A stretch of DNA of 64,000 nucleotides from Lentihominibacter butyricus (GCF_025567305.1 NZ_JAOQJP010000003.1:143771-207770); one strand, 5' to 3'. Shown: positions 53,143 through 63,330, numbered from the stretch's first letter. Notes: generated from the sequence alone by a model not told the origin. Translations and numbers: made by a program.

Positions 53143-53338
53143 GGTCCTTACCTCCTTCCTTAAGTTCTCGGATCCCGACAGTCTGCACCGAGTCGCCAGG
53201 GGACAGGACAAGGACATTGACCTGCTGCCCAAAGAGGAAGTCGAGCAGACGCTTTCGAATCTGCACCGTACCGCTTCTTACTACCGGGGTCGGTGTACCG
53301 CCGGGGTTTGCAACGTTGATACATACTTTGTGTTTCAT
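53135..53338 (-). CDS. small phage/ICE protein of unknown function
   Basis: 67 residues, KHKVCINVANPGGTPTPVVR followed by KRLLDFLFGQQVNVLVLSPG. Basic, no known domain. It overlaps the next gene by eight bases and sits in the conserved order sigma-like factor, small protein, helical protein, DUF2800, DUF2815, so it is probably real. Confidence 0.6.
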   Translation of the reverse strand: MKHKVCINVANPGGTPTPVVRSGTVQIRKRLLDFLFGQQVNVLVLSPGDSVQTVGIRELKEGGKDRD

Positions 53339-53420
53339 TGCATTGGCTCCTTTCCGAGGGTCTTTTGTTGTATCCCTCTGTCCATATGCGAAAGAAGCGG
53401 GGGAATCGAACCCTCATCTC

Positions 53421-53909
53421 TTAGATTTTTTTCGCAAGGTTTGCGAAAATCTTTTTCAGGCGGTTACGGATAGCCGCCTCAGATACACCTTCTTCCGCTG
53501 CAATATCCACGTTGGACATGTTGCGGTAGAATTTCTTGTAAACGGTGTTCTTCTGAAGGTCGGTCAAAGTTGTGAGTGCTACCTTGAGCTTGTCCACCTT
53601 CTCCGAATGCTCCTGCTCATTGATAGAGGCAAGCATCTGCTCCAGTGGGTCTGCAGCTGTGTCGCATAAGTAAGGGTTGCGGTCATCCGCATCTTCACCT
53701 TCGCCATTGGAGTAAGCCTGATAATGAACCGGGCAGTGATACTCCTCACGGCGGTCAGCATCGACCTGTTCATCATCCATCGCATGAAGCTGTGCGATGA
53801 TGGTAGTGTTTTCTCCGTCTTCTCCCGGAGTGATGACACACTTGCTGCCGTCATTGAAGTAATAGATGTAATTTGTACGGTTTTCTTCCGCTGTTTTGAA
53901 TTTCCTCAT
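53421..53909 (-). CDS. sigma-70-like factor of a mobile element
   Basis: 162 residues from the ATG at 53907-53909 (MRKFKTAEENRTNYIYYF). The C-terminal 60 residues are a sigma region 4-type helix-turn-helix: LTTLTDLQKNTVYKKFYRN then SNVDIAAEEGVSEAAIRNRL. Region 2 is not evident; the middle is acidic. Such proteins are common in phages and ICEs as transcription regulators. It heads the leftward replication module. Confidence 0.75.
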   Translation of the reverse strand: MRKFKTAEENRTNYIYYFNDGSKCVITPGEDGENTTIIAQLHAMDDEQVDADRREEYHCPVHYQAYSNGEGEDADDRNPYLCDTAADPLEQMLASINEQEHSEKVDKLKVALTTLTDLQKNTVYKKFYRNMSNVDIAAEEGVSEAAIRNRLKKIFANLAKKI

Positions 53910-54187
53910 TTGAAATCCCTGCCTTTCTTTTTCGCCCGAAAGGCTGGCGGCAGGGATACAAAAAGAGCCGACGAGGCGATGTACGCCGACTCTGATACCG
54001 AAAATGGGCATAACAAAGCACGGTGGGTACATCTTTGGTCAGTCCACGGCTATACCGTGAACAAACTCTTGATGTATCCGCCGCCTTAAGGTCGACCACT
54101 TCGGGCATTGGAATAATTGTTATTTATCGTGGCTATTGCCTTCCGACACTTTAATTTTATCTGTAAGACTCGGAAAACCCGAATCTC

Positions 54188-54300
54188 GGCGAGTTACAAG
54201 TAAAACACGCAAAAAATCCCTGTCTACCATACATTTCCATGTTTTACGAAATGCAGAAGACAGGGATTTAGGGACTTGTAGGTGTCAAATCGTAACTCGT
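54188..54300. repeat. nested inverted repeat (long hairpin) in a 520-base gene-free stretch
   Basis: Four nested arm pairs: CGAGTTAC (54190) with GTAACTCG (54292); ACAAGT (54196) with ACTTGT (54274); AAATCCCTGTCT (54214) with AGACAGGGATTT (54258); CATTTC (54232) with GAAATG (54248). The whole 110-base unit could fold into one long hairpin. It lies between the leftward phage module and the rightward restriction operon. The flanks (53910-54187 and 54301-54396) show no gene; a 64-codon frame through the hairpin is not convincing. Confidence 0.7.
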
Positions 54301-54396
54301 CAAGTTACGAAAATTTTTGCAATTCTATAGATAATCTAAATTATACATATAAATGTTTACACAAATGTCATTGTAAATGTAATTACTTTATGCCAT

Positions 54397-54409
54397 ACTA
54401 TAAAATAGT
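54397..54409. promoter_or_regulatory. candidate Phd operator over the -10 region
   Basis: ACTATAAAATAGT is a perfect palindrome with arms ACTAT/ATAGT and contains a TATAAA -10-like box. It lies 24 bases before the Phd-like gene. Phd/YefM antitoxins repress their own promoters through such palindromes. Confidence 0.55.
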
Positions 54410-54432
54410 GATAAGTGTAAGGAGGGCAAACA

Positions 54433-54642
54433 ATGTCTGAAACAAAGAAAAGCATTACTCCAATGGAGCATTACAATATGTCAGATTTCCTTCGTGGTCA
54501 GTCTTCACGAATTATTACCACCATATCAGAAGAGGACAAAGCAGGATTTGTCCTGAAAAACGGTAAGCCTATGGCGGTTATTATTTCAAACGAAAGATAT
54601 AAACGACTGCTACAGGCTGGTATCGATATTAATGAATATTAA
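54433..54642 (+). CDS. Phd/YefM-family antitoxin-like protein
   Basis: 69 residues. Fits the Phd/YefM fold: SDFLRGQSSRIITTISEEDK, then AGFVLKNGKPMAVIISNERY. RBS AAGGAGGG. No toxin gene (Doc, YoeB or RelE type) follows; the next gene is hsdM, ten to twenty bases away. It may act as the transcription regulator of the restriction operon. Confidence 0.85.
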   Translation: MSETKKSITPMEHYNMSDFLRGQSSRIITTISEEDKAGFVLKNGKPMAVIISNERYKRLLQAGIDINEY

Positions 54643-54661
54643 TCCGGAGGAACCAGATATT

Positions 54662-56824
54662 ATGGCTAAAGCTAAAATTACAGAAGTTATGATGGACGAT
54701 AAGACTATTGATGCGTCCAAAGAAATAGCAATGGTATTTTCTATTGCAAATACATTAAGAGGACCTTACAAGCCTGACAAGTATAAGGATGTTATCATTC
54801 CGATGACTATCCTTCGTCGCCTTGAATGTGCCTTGGCAGCAACGAAAACCGCAGTTTTAGACACATATAAGAAAAACCCAAAAGCACCTGCACAGTTATT
54901 GTGCAAGAAATCGGGCTATCAGTTCTACAACACCTGCGAATATGATTTGAAAAAATTACTTACAGAAGCACCTGCTATTGTAGAGAATCTCACTTTCTAT
55001 GTTGAATCATTCTCTCCTAACGTGCAGGCAATTTTTGAAGAGTTGAAATTTAAGGAGGAGATAAAAAACCTTGATAAGAACAACCGCTTACTTGGCGTTG
55101 TTAAGAAATTTTCTGAACTGGACTTAGACCCGGAAAAAGTTGATAATTTAAAGATGGGTTATATGTTTGAGGAAATCATCCGTAGATTCTCTGAAAACGC
55201 ATCTGCTGGTGACCATTACACCCCTCGTGAAGTTATACGTCTTCTGACAAGCATTCTGCTTGCTGAAGGATGCAGTGATATTTTCAGCGAAGGTCGTGAA
55301 GTTACCGTATTAGACATGGCCTGTGGTACAGGTGGTATGCTTGCTACTGCTCACGATTTCATTGTTCGTATGAATCCGGATGCCAATGTCCGCCTGTTTG
55401 GACAGGAAAATAGTCCTGAATCCCACGCTATCTGTCTTGCAGATATGCTGATTAAGAACCAGTCTGCTGAAAATATCCGCTTTGCTGATACAATGAAAGA
55501 GGATTGTTTCGAAGACACCGATATGCGTTTTGTCATCGCTAATCCGCCTTTTGGCGAATCCTGGGGCGGCAAAGATGCCGGAGACGGTGTTGAAAAAGCT
55601 GTACGTAAAGAACATAAAAAAGGAAAAGATGGTAGATTCCCTGCAGGTCTTCCGGCAACCGGAGATATGCAGTTACTTTTCATGCAACACGCCGTTGCAA
55701 AAATGCAGAAAAAAGTTGGCCGTGCAGCTATCATTACAAATGGCTCTCCTCTTTTCTCTGGAAACACAACCAGTGGCGAAAGCCAGATCAGAAGATACCT
55801 TCTTGAAAATGACTTGGTAGAAGCTATCATCGGACTGCCTTCTCAGTTGTTTTACAACACTGACATTGCTATTTATGCCTTCATTCTCTCCAAAGGAAAA
55901 AGAGATGAACGCAACGGCAAGGTTCAGTTTATTGATGCTACCGATATGTGGACTCCTTTGAAACGCTCTCTCGGTAAAAAACGTAGAGAAATTTCCAAGA
56001 AGCAGATTACACTCATTACTGAAATGTATTCCGATTTTGCTCCTGGTAAGAAAACCATATGGGACGAAAAACGCAAGCATGATTGTGTGATTGAAAGCAA
56101 GATTTTTGACCGTGAAGAATTTCTTTACAAGGAATGGTCTGTGTACCAGCCACTTCAGCGTAGTGGTGCTATCAATGCAGATACCATAGAGGCACTTCGT
56201 AATAGTGCTTATTTTACGGCGAATACTAATATTTTCAATGAGGCAAAATTCGAGGAATTAGAACAGACCAATCCTCGTAGTGATGCCGATGAGAAAGCAT
56301 ATCAGAAGCAGATTAAGGGACGTGAGTTTACTGCCGCCGTTATCGAAGCATTGACCGATCATATCTCAGACACTGTATATACCGACTTTTCAAAATTTGA
56401 GATTGCTTTGAAAAAGGCACTTGCAGATGTAGATGGTTTGTCTCCTTCCCGTTTAGGTGGAATTGCTATGGAGATGTCGGTTATCGATAAAACAGCCGTT
56501 GTTCAAAAGGACAAAAAAGGTCATATCATTATTGACCCTACTACTAAGGATACAGAAATCATTCGCTTGAACCAAGATGTTAAGGCTTATATGGATGCTG
56601 AAGTATTCCCTCATATCCCGGACGCTATTTACTGCTACGAGTTTGACGAGAAGAAGGCTGTAAGTGTAACAAACAAGGAAAAATTAGGTGCTGAGTTTCC
56701 TTTTACTCGTTACTTTTACGAATATCAGGAGCCCGAAAAAGCAGATGATTTGTTAGCACAGTTTATGGAATTGGAATCTTCGCTTTCTACTAAAATCGCA
56801 GCCTTGCAAAAGGGGGCGGAATAA
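54662..56824 (+). CDS. hsdM: type I restriction-modification DNA methyltransferase HsdM
   Basis: 720 residues from the ATG at 54662 (MAKAKITEVMMDD); an in-frame ATG ten codons earlier overlaps the preceding gene. The N-terminal HsdM_N domain (20-190; NTLRGPYKPDKYKDVIIPMT) is followed by the N6-adenine methyltransferase domain with AdoMet motif VLDMACGTGGML near 218 and catalytic motif IANPPFG near 295. The C-terminal extension to 720 is longer than in E. coli HsdM (529). Methylates adenine with HsdS. Confidence 0.95.
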   Translation: MAKAKITEVMMDDKTIDASKEIAMVFSIANTLRGPYKPDKYKDVIIPMTILRRLECALAATKTAVLDTYKKNPKAPAQLLCKKSGYQFYNTCEYDLKKLLTEAPAIVENLTFYVESFSPNVQAIFEELKFKEEIKNLDKNNRLLGVVKKFSELDLDPEKVDNLKMGYMFEEIIRRFSENASAGDHYTPREVIRLLTSILLAEGCSDIFSEGREVTVLDMACGTGGMLATAHDFIVRMNPDANVRLFGQENSPESHAICLADMLIKNQSAENIRFADTMKEDCFEDTDMRFVIANPPFGESWGGKDAGDGVEKAVRKEHKKGKDGRFPAGLPATGDMQLLFMQHAVAKMQKKVGRAAIITNGSPLFSGNTTSGESQIRRYLLENDLVEAIIGLPSQLFYNTDIAIYAFILSKGKRDERNGKVQFIDATDMWTPLKRSLGKKRREISKKQITLITEMYSDFAPGKKTIWDEKRKHDCVIESKIFDREEFLYKEWSVYQPLQRSGAINADTIEALRNSAYFTANTNIFNEAKFEELEQTNPRSDADEKAYQKQIKGREFTAAVIEALTDHISDTVYTDFSKFEIALKKALADVDGLSPSRLGGIAMEMSVIDKTAVVQKDKKGHIIIDPTTKDTEIIRLNQDVKAYMDAEVFPHIPDAIYCYEFDEKKAVSVTNKEKLGAEFPFTRYFYEYQEPEKADDLLAQFMELESSLSTKIAALQKGAE

Positions 56825-58158
56825 TGGGAGGTTATAAACAAAGTGGAATTGAAGGAGTTGGATTGATTCCTTGTGGATGGGATGAGTCCAAACGAATTAA
56901 GGATGTATTTGGCCATTCAAAAGGATTATCAATCACCAAAGAGGACTTAGTTGATGAAGGCATAGCTGTAATAAGTTATGGTCAAATTCACTCTAAAGAG
57001 AATACCGGAACAACAATAATTCCTGAATTGATTCGTTTCGTTGAGGAACGGCATATTCGAGGATGTGCCAATAGTCGAGTGCATCGGGGCGATTTTATTT
57101 TTGCTGATACGTCTGAGGATTTAGATGGTTGTGGCAATTGTGTTTATGTTGATTCTGATGACATAATTTACGCTGGATATCACACTATCATTTTCTCGTC
57201 ACCCAAAACTGATAACCGCTATTTAGCATATCTGTTTCAGACTGATGCATGGAGAACTCAGATTAGAAAAAATGTGTATGCAGTCAAAGTGTACACAGTA
57301 TCCCAAAAAATATTGAAAGAATGTAAAATCATTCTACCTCCCGAATGGGAGCAGATAGCGATAGCTAATATTTTGGATACTTCCTGCGAGCAATTAAACA
57401 GTATTATCACTGACTTAGAGTCACAAATTGATAAGTTGATGGCATACCGTAAAGCAATAATCACAGAAATCGTGACAAAAGGGCTTGGCAAAAGTGTTCC
57501 TATGAAGGATAGCGGTATCATGACTATCGGACAAATTCCAGCACATTGGGATGCAAAAAAGCTTAAATATGCTCTTGCTTCGCCATTACAATATGGTGCC
57601 AATGAATCAGGGGATAATTTTGATGATGCAAATCCTCGCTATATCCGAATCACGGATATAGCAGAAGATAACACCTTGAAGGAAGAAGGAAAACTTTCAC
57701 TTCGTGCTGATCTGGCCAAACCCTATATGCTGAAAGACGGAGATGTGTTGTTTGCAAGAAGCGGTGCAACGGTTGGTAAAACTTTTTACTATACATCCGA
57801 TTGCGGTCCCGCAGCGTTTGCCGGCTATCTTATCAAGGCGAATACAGACAGAAATAAACTCAATCCTCGTTTCCTTTTTTACACAACCTTAGGTGTTGGA
57901 TATGAAAACTGGAAGAATACCGTATTTACCCAAGCAACGATACAAAACATAGGGGCAGATAAGTACGCAACCCTTCCGGTCACCTTGCCTCCAATTAAAG
58001 AACAGACGGTTTTGATTGAATATCTTGATAGAGTATGTGCAGATATTGATGCGACTGTATCTATCAAATCTGCCCAGTTGTACGCAATGCGAAAACATAA
58101 AGAGGCTTTAATTTATGAATATGTTACTGGTAAAAAACGAGTAAAGGAGGTTCAATAA
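56824..58158 (+). CDS. hsdS: type I restriction-modification specificity subunit HsdS
   Basis: 444 residues with two target-recognition domains. Each starts with the usual signature: YKQSGIEGVGLIPCGWDESK near 4 and KDSGIMTIGQIPAHWDAKK near 227. Each ends in a conserved helix for subunit contact (DLESQIDKLMAYRKAIITEI; KSAQLYAMRKHKEALIYEYV). It sets the bipartite DNA site for both methylation and cleavage. Overlaps hsdM by one base. Confidence 0.94.
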   Translation: MGGYKQSGIEGVGLIPCGWDESKRIKDVFGHSKGLSITKEDLVDEGIAVISYGQIHSKENTGTTIIPELIRFVEERHIRGCANSRVHRGDFIFADTSEDLDGCGNCVYVDSDDIIYAGYHTIIFSSPKTDNRYLAYLFQTDAWRTQIRKNVYAVKVYTVSQKILKECKIILPPEWEQIAIANILDTSCEQLNSIITDLESQIDKLMAYRKAIITEIVTKGLGKSVPMKDSGIMTIGQIPAHWDAKKLKYALASPLQYGANESGDNFDDANPRYIRITDIAEDNTLKEEGKLSLRADLAKPYMLKDGDVLFARSGATVGKTFYYTSDCGPAAFAGYLIKANTDRNKLNPRFLFYTTLGVGYENWKNTVFTQATIQNIGADKYATLPVTLPPIKEQTVLIEYLDRVCADIDATVSIKSAQLYAMRKHKEALIYEYVTGKKRVKEVQ

Positions 58159-58159
58159 T

Positions 58160-58636
58160 ATGCCTATCAAAGCAGACCAACTTCGAGAAAAAGAAGACTA
58201 TCAAAAACTGATTATGGAACGCTTGCATGAAGACAACGGTTTTCGTACCCGTCCAAATACAGTATATCAACCGGGACTGGCTATGGATACCGAGATGCTT
58301 CTTGAGTTCCTTGAGGACACACAGCACGATGAAATGGAACACCTCCGCCGTATGTATAAGGACCGCACAGAAGAAACGGTTATTAATTACATCAACTCTG
58401 AAATAAACAAAGAAAGCCGAGGTCTGATTGATGTAATCAAACACGGTGTCGAATTTGACAACGGCGTTACATTAAAACTGATGTATCGTAAACCAGACAG
58501 CACCATCAATACACAGGCTGTTGCAAATTACAAGAAGAATATCTTCTCTGTTATGGAAGAGGTATATCACAAAGCCGATGAGCGAGTAGACTTGGTTCTG
58601 TTCCTCAATGGTTTGCGATATTTGCCATCGAATTGA
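58160..58636 (+). pseudogene. hsdR: type I restriction endonuclease HsdR, N-terminal part (frameshifted)
   Basis: The first 150 residues match the HsdR nuclease domain up to DERVDLVLFLNG, including the catalytic Asp. Then the frame reads LRYLPSN and stops. The neighbouring frame continues at the same place with FAIFAIELKCNTSG. One base has been lost near 58611-58614. The RBS AAGGAGG and start are intact. Produced alone this fragment would lack the Glu and Lys of the nuclease motif. Confidence 0.88.
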
Positions 58637-61236
58637 AGTGCAACACATCAGGTCAAACTTATAAAGATGCCATCAAACAGTATAAGGAAGAACGTGATGC
58701 CACTACCCGTCTTTTCAAGACCAAGGTCGGCGTTTTCGCTGCCTTTGCTATGGATTTAAATGAAGTATATTTTACAACCGAACTCAAAGGTACAGATACC
58801 TTCTTTAATCCATTTAACATTGGCGAGAACTTCGGCAAAGGAAATCCTCATAATGAAAATGGCTTGAATGTTTCCTATATGTGGGAAAATATCTGGACAA
58901 AAGATAAAATCCTGTTCTTGATTGAGCGTTTTATTTACATCAAGAAAAAAGAAACACGAAATGCTGACACTGGAAAAATCAAGAAGTCGAAGGTTCTGAT
59001 TTTCCCACGTTTCCATCAGCTTCGTGCCGTTGAGCGTGTTATGAATGATGTCATTATCAATCATACATCTTGCAACTACCTCATCGAGCATTCTGCAGGA
59101 AGCGGAAAAACTGAAACCATTTCCTGGTTGGCTCATATACTGGCAACTGTCCATGATGCAAATAATGATAATGTATTTGATACGGTTCTGATTATCACCG
59201 ACCGTATCATCGTTGACCGCCAACTTCAAGAGGCTATCCTCGGTATCGAGCATAAAAGCGGACAGGTAAAAGTTATGGACGACAAGTGCGATTCAGAAGA
59301 TCTGGCTATCGCCCTTGGCGGAAACACAAAGATTGTTGTTACTACAATCCATAAGTTTTACTATATCCTCAATAACAATCTGCTCGGCGACCTTAAGAAT
59401 AAGAAATTCGCAGTACTGATTGATGAAGCACACTCTTCCACCGAAGGCGTTTATATGCAATCAGTTACAAATGTGCTGACCAACGAAGAAGATGAGGAAG
59501 AAAAAACCGAAGAAGATAAAATGCTTGAGGAAATCCAGAAAAGCGGTAAACAGAAAAATGTTTCTATGATTGCTTTTACTGCTACTCCTAAACCGGATAC
59601 CCTTCAGCTTTTCGGCACCCTTAACGCAGAGGGCAAGAAAGAATCCTTTGACCTGTACTCCATGAAGCAGGCTATTGAAGAGGGATATATACTGAATGTT
59701 CTGGATAACTATGTTACCTGGAAAACCTACTGCCACATTAATAAGGCTATCGAAGGTGACCCTGAACTTCAATCCATTGCAGCGAAACGTAAAATGGCTC
59801 GATTCATCGATTTGCATGATACCAACATTGCACAAAAGGTTGAAATTATCATCGAGCATTTTAGAGCAAATGTTGCAGGTTGCCTCGGTGGTAAAGCAAA
59901 GGCAATGGTAATTACCTCCTCCCGTCCTGCTGCCGTTAAATACAGACAAGAGTTTGAAAATTACATCCAGGCAAAGGGATATTCCGGAATCAAAGCACTT
60001 GTGGCCTTTTCCGGCAAAGTAAAGCTGAACGATATAGAATACACCGAACCTGTTATGAATGGCTTTAAGGAAGAAGAACTGCGATACGAATTTGACCGCA
60101 GTTGCTACCAGGTTCTTATCGTTGCCGATAAATATCAAACCGGGTTCGACCAGCCGAAATTGGTGGCAATGTATGTCGACAAGCGTTTGCGTGGTGTGCA
60201 GGCTGTACAGACGCTCTCTCGCTTGAATAGAATTTGCCCTCCTTATGATAAAACCACTTTTGTTTTGGACTTCAAAAACAGCTACGATGATATCAAGGCC
60301 GCTTTTGAACCTTACTACAAAGATACTGTTTTATTCGAGACTATTTCGCCGTCCGACATTCGTGACCTTGACCGCGAAATTGATGCCTACGAATTTTTGG
60401 ATGCAGACGATATTGATGAATTTAACACTTATCTGTATAAGGAAAACCGTACTTCCAAAGATAAGCAACGTATGTGGGCATTGCTTGACAGTGCATTAAA
60501 GCTGATTACAAAGCACCCTGAACTGGAACAGATGGAAATCAAGATTACAATTCGCCGCTTCTTAAAGGGATATTGTTTCCTAATCCAAGCTACGGCTTAT
60601 GAAAATCTCGAATTTCATAAGAGATATAACTTCCTCTCCTACTTGATTAAAGAACTCAATCCTGGCGGTGGCGGAAACAACTTCGATATAGCAGACAAAA
60701 TTACAGTAAGTGATTTTAGGCAAAAGCAAATGGAAAAACACGAAGGAGATGAAATCGAAGCCAAGCCAGAAGTAAAAATCAAGAAACCAAAGCCTGCAAG
60801 CATTGAAGAAGAACAGAAAAAACTGCTTTCCCAGATCATCGACGAGGTAAACGCTCTGTATGATAAGGATTATGAACCGGATTTTACTACCAAAGCAGCA
60901 ATGCAAATCCGCGACTTGCTTTTGAAAAATCCTGCTCTAAAAGACCGTCTTGAGAAGAGCGCCAAGAATAATACCTTAAGTGAATTCAAATTCACATACG
61001 ATGACTGCGTGCAAGATGCATTAGTAGAAGGCTATGACCAAAATGTTGATTTCTATACTCTTCTTTTAAACAATGAAGAAATTAGAGCAAAATTCGCCAA
61101 CGTATTTATAACTGAGGTGTATCGCATTTTGCGTGGTCCTGCAACTACTGTAAACTATACCGATATTATTAACAGCACGCCTCTTTCAAAGGTAGCTGAA
61201 GATACTGCCCCTTACGGCAACAACAAAAAAGACTAA
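58633..61236 (+). pseudogene. hsdR: type I restriction endonuclease HsdR, remainder: motor domains
   Basis: 867 residues after the frameshift, with the frame open from about 58606. It opens with the ELK of the nuclease motif, then Walker A SAGSGKTETISWLA near 155, DEAH box VLIDEAHSS near 263, IAFTATPKP near 318, QVLIVADKYQTGFDQPKL and VQTLSRLNR motor motifs, and a C-terminal helical region with a charged coil (about 700-760) for assembly. Intact otherwise. Initiation in this frame would have to use a weak TTG. It would translocate DNA but cannot cleave without the N-terminal part. Confidence 0.88.
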
Positions 61237-61250
61237 CAGGAGGAATTCAT

Positions 61251-62747
61251 ATGGCCAAAAATCCATTTATGCACTTTGTTCAAGATTTGGAAAAAGAGGC
61301 CGAAGACTTCCTGCGTAAGTACGAATGCGCCGATGCTATAGACACTCCGAGATGTATCCCTATTCGCGATATTGCAACAAGACTGATGTCCTTGGATATC
61401 GTGGATACGGAATACCTTTCTTATGACGGTAGCGTACAAGGTGCTATCGCCTTTACCAATGGCATAATAGATGTGTATGACTGGTCTACGGAGCAAAACA
61501 TCGGATACGAAGTATCCCATCCTACACTATTTGTAGATGCAGATATTTTAAACACTGGAAGAGTCAATAACACAATAGCCCATGAATGTTTTCATTGGTG
61601 GCGACATCGTAATTATTTCAACTTTAAACGCACCCATGAAAATGGTACTGAATTTGCGTTCCGTTGTAATAATCGCACTTCGCACTTCGGAAGCCTTCTC
61701 GGTGGGCAATGGTCTGACGAGGATAAAATGGAATGGCAGGCAAAGACTATCGCCCCTAAAATTTTAATGCCTCGTAATGCCTTTAGAAAAAAAGTTGATG
61801 AAACCTATAAACTGCTCTGTAGCAACAATGGTCTGACTAAATTGTCAGTTACCTCAAATGTTATTGATGTCGTTTCTGATTTTTTTGCTGTATCAAAGCA
61901 ATCTGCTGCAATAAGAATGCTTGAGTTAGGATATCAAGAAGCCGAAGAATATTGCAGTACCGATGCCACAAACAACGAAAGAACACCTCAGAGTAACAAA
62001 AAAGGTTCGACCGCAAAATATCATCTTAGACCTATTACTCGTATCCAGGCCTTTGAACTGTACTTCTCAAATGATTTACTTAAAGCCGCTTTAGATACAG
62101 GTGCATTTCATTTCGCTGATGGTTATTTTGTTTTAAATGATTCTAAGTACTTACAAACCAATTCCTTTGGCAAAAAAACACTAACGAAATATGCCAAAAA
62201 CCATCTCACAGAATGCGCCCTTGATTTTTCAGTACGCTTGGTGCCAGACGGATTGATGCATGGACTTCCAAGCATTATGTATCGTTCCGACAGTGTTTTC
62301 CGTGAAGAATCAACCTTTGAGGCAAACACTCAAAACACCGAACTTTTCAATAAATCAAAGGAGTTTGAAAAGAAACTCAAACGCAGTCAAGCTACCGCCG
62401 TTACTCCGGCAATGTGGATGAAGCAACGCATGGACGATGAGCATTGGTATGAAACTACCTTTGAAACAAAAACCAAACTCGATAAAATGAATTTCTCTCG
62501 TGTCCAGGGTGGCACTCACAAATTTACAATGCGTCCTTTGGTTGCGATGGGTGTTGGATTATCTCTGGACTTATCTGAAATGGAAGAGGTTTTAAGCCTT
62601 GGCGGTATGACCTTTATTAAGGGAGACCGTGAACATGAAGCATACAAATATCTATTTACCGCTTTTTACGGCAAAGATATCGATGAATGCAACGAATTCC
62701 TACAGGAAGTAAATGTACCTCTTTTAGGGACACAGCAAAGATTATAG
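61251..62747 (+). CDS. ImmA/IrrE-type zinc metallopeptidase
   Basis: 498 residues. The zinc motif HECFH is at 111-115 (NNTIAHECFHWWRHR), and EWQAKTIAPKILMP near 160 supplies the usual third-ligand helix. The middle (175-235) is helical with a helix-turn-helix feel (VVSDFFAVSKQSAAIRMLEL). The C-terminus (about 425-498; LSLDLSEMEEVLSLGG, then CNEFLQEVNVPLLG) resembles a helical tail found on some XRE-type regulators. ImmA/IrrE proteases cut repressors to trigger a response. RBS AGGAGG 14 bases after hsdR, so co-transcribed with the restriction genes. Confidence 0.85.
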   Translation: MAKNPFMHFVQDLEKEAEDFLRKYECADAIDTPRCIPIRDIATRLMSLDIVDTEYLSYDGSVQGAIAFTNGIIDVYDWSTEQNIGYEVSHPTLFVDADILNTGRVNNTIAHECFHWWRHRNYFNFKRTHENGTEFAFRCNNRTSHFGSLLGGQWSDEDKMEWQAKTIAPKILMPRNAFRKKVDETYKLLCSNNGLTKLSVTSNVIDVVSDFFAVSKQSAAIRMLELGYQEAEEYCSTDATNNERTPQSNKKGSTAKYHLRPITRIQAFELYFSNDLLKAALDTGAFHFADGYFVLNDSKYLQTNSFGKKTLTKYAKNHLTECALDFSVRLVPDGLMHGLPSIMYRSDSVFREESTFEANTQNTELFNKSKEFEKKLKRSQATAVTPAMWMKQRMDDEHWYETTFETKTKLDKMNFSRVQGGTHKFTMRPLVAMGVGLSLDLSEMEEVLSLGGMTFIKGDREHEAYKYLFTAFYGKDIDECNEFLQEVNVPLLGTQQRL

Positions 62748-62763
62748 TAAGGAGGCACTTGCA

Positions 62764-63330
62764 ATGGCACGTGGCAAAAGCATCAATCTCTTCCTTATGG
62801 ACGGAGATGCAAACGGACGTATGAAATGCACACTGGCAAACTGGACTGGTGTTGCATATAAAATTCCAAGAACGGAATTAGATAAATGTAAGGAAAGAGA
62901 TGACCTTAAACAAAGTGGCGTTTATTTCCTTTTCGGTAAAACCGAAGAAACCGGAGAAAGCGTTGTATATATCGGACAGGCAGGCGCAAGAAAAAATGGC
63001 GAAGGCATTTTACATCGCCTGCAAGAGCATAAACGCAACCCAGAAAAAGATTACTGGACAGAGGCTATTGTATTTACGACCTCAAACAACTCCTTTGGTC
63101 CAACTGAAATCAGCTATCTTGAAAATCGTTTCTGTGGCTTGGCGGTTCAAGCTAAACGCTATGTTGTAAAAAACGGCAATGACCCTACACCAGGTAATAT
63201 CACAGAAGAAAAAGAAAGCGAACTTGAAGAATTTATCGACAACGCAAAAATCATCATGGGTACCCTCGGACACAAGGTGTTCATCCCGTTACTGGTAACC
63301 CTTTCTGCACCAGTTGAGGTGCACCCATAA
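62764..63330 (+). CDS. GIY-YIG nuclease family protein, probably truncated
   Basis: 188 residues. GIY-YIG core at about 55-125: SGVYFLFGKTEETGE, VVYIGQAG, HRLQEHKRN and the Glu in ISYLENRF. Residues 150-180 (ELEEFIDNAKIIMGTLGHKV) begin a conserved C-terminal domain that ends abruptly where IS3-type DNA starts, so the natural C-terminus may be lost. RBS AAGGAGG, 16 bases after the metallopeptidase gene. Last gene of the operon. Cleaves DNA in most relatives; its role here is unknown. Confidence 0.85.
   Translation: MARGKSINLFLMDGDANGRMKCTLANWTGVAYKIPRTELDKCKERDDLKQSGVYFLFGKTEETGESVVYIGQAGARKNGEGILHRLQEHKRNPEKDYWTEAIVFTTSNNSFGPTEISYLENRFCGLAVQAKRYVVKNGNDPTPGNITEEKESELEEFIDNAKIIMGTLGHKVFIPLLVTLSAPVEVHP

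Noticed and set aside
54136..54330. 64-codon plus-strand frame through the nested inverted repeat
   Set aside because: Composition is explained by the repeat; no RBS.
58600..58640. Phase variation or programmed frameshift as the cause of the hsdR break
   Set aside because: Only a three-T run is present, with no long homopolymer, no tandem repeat and no slippery heptamer, so neither mechanism is supported by the sequence.
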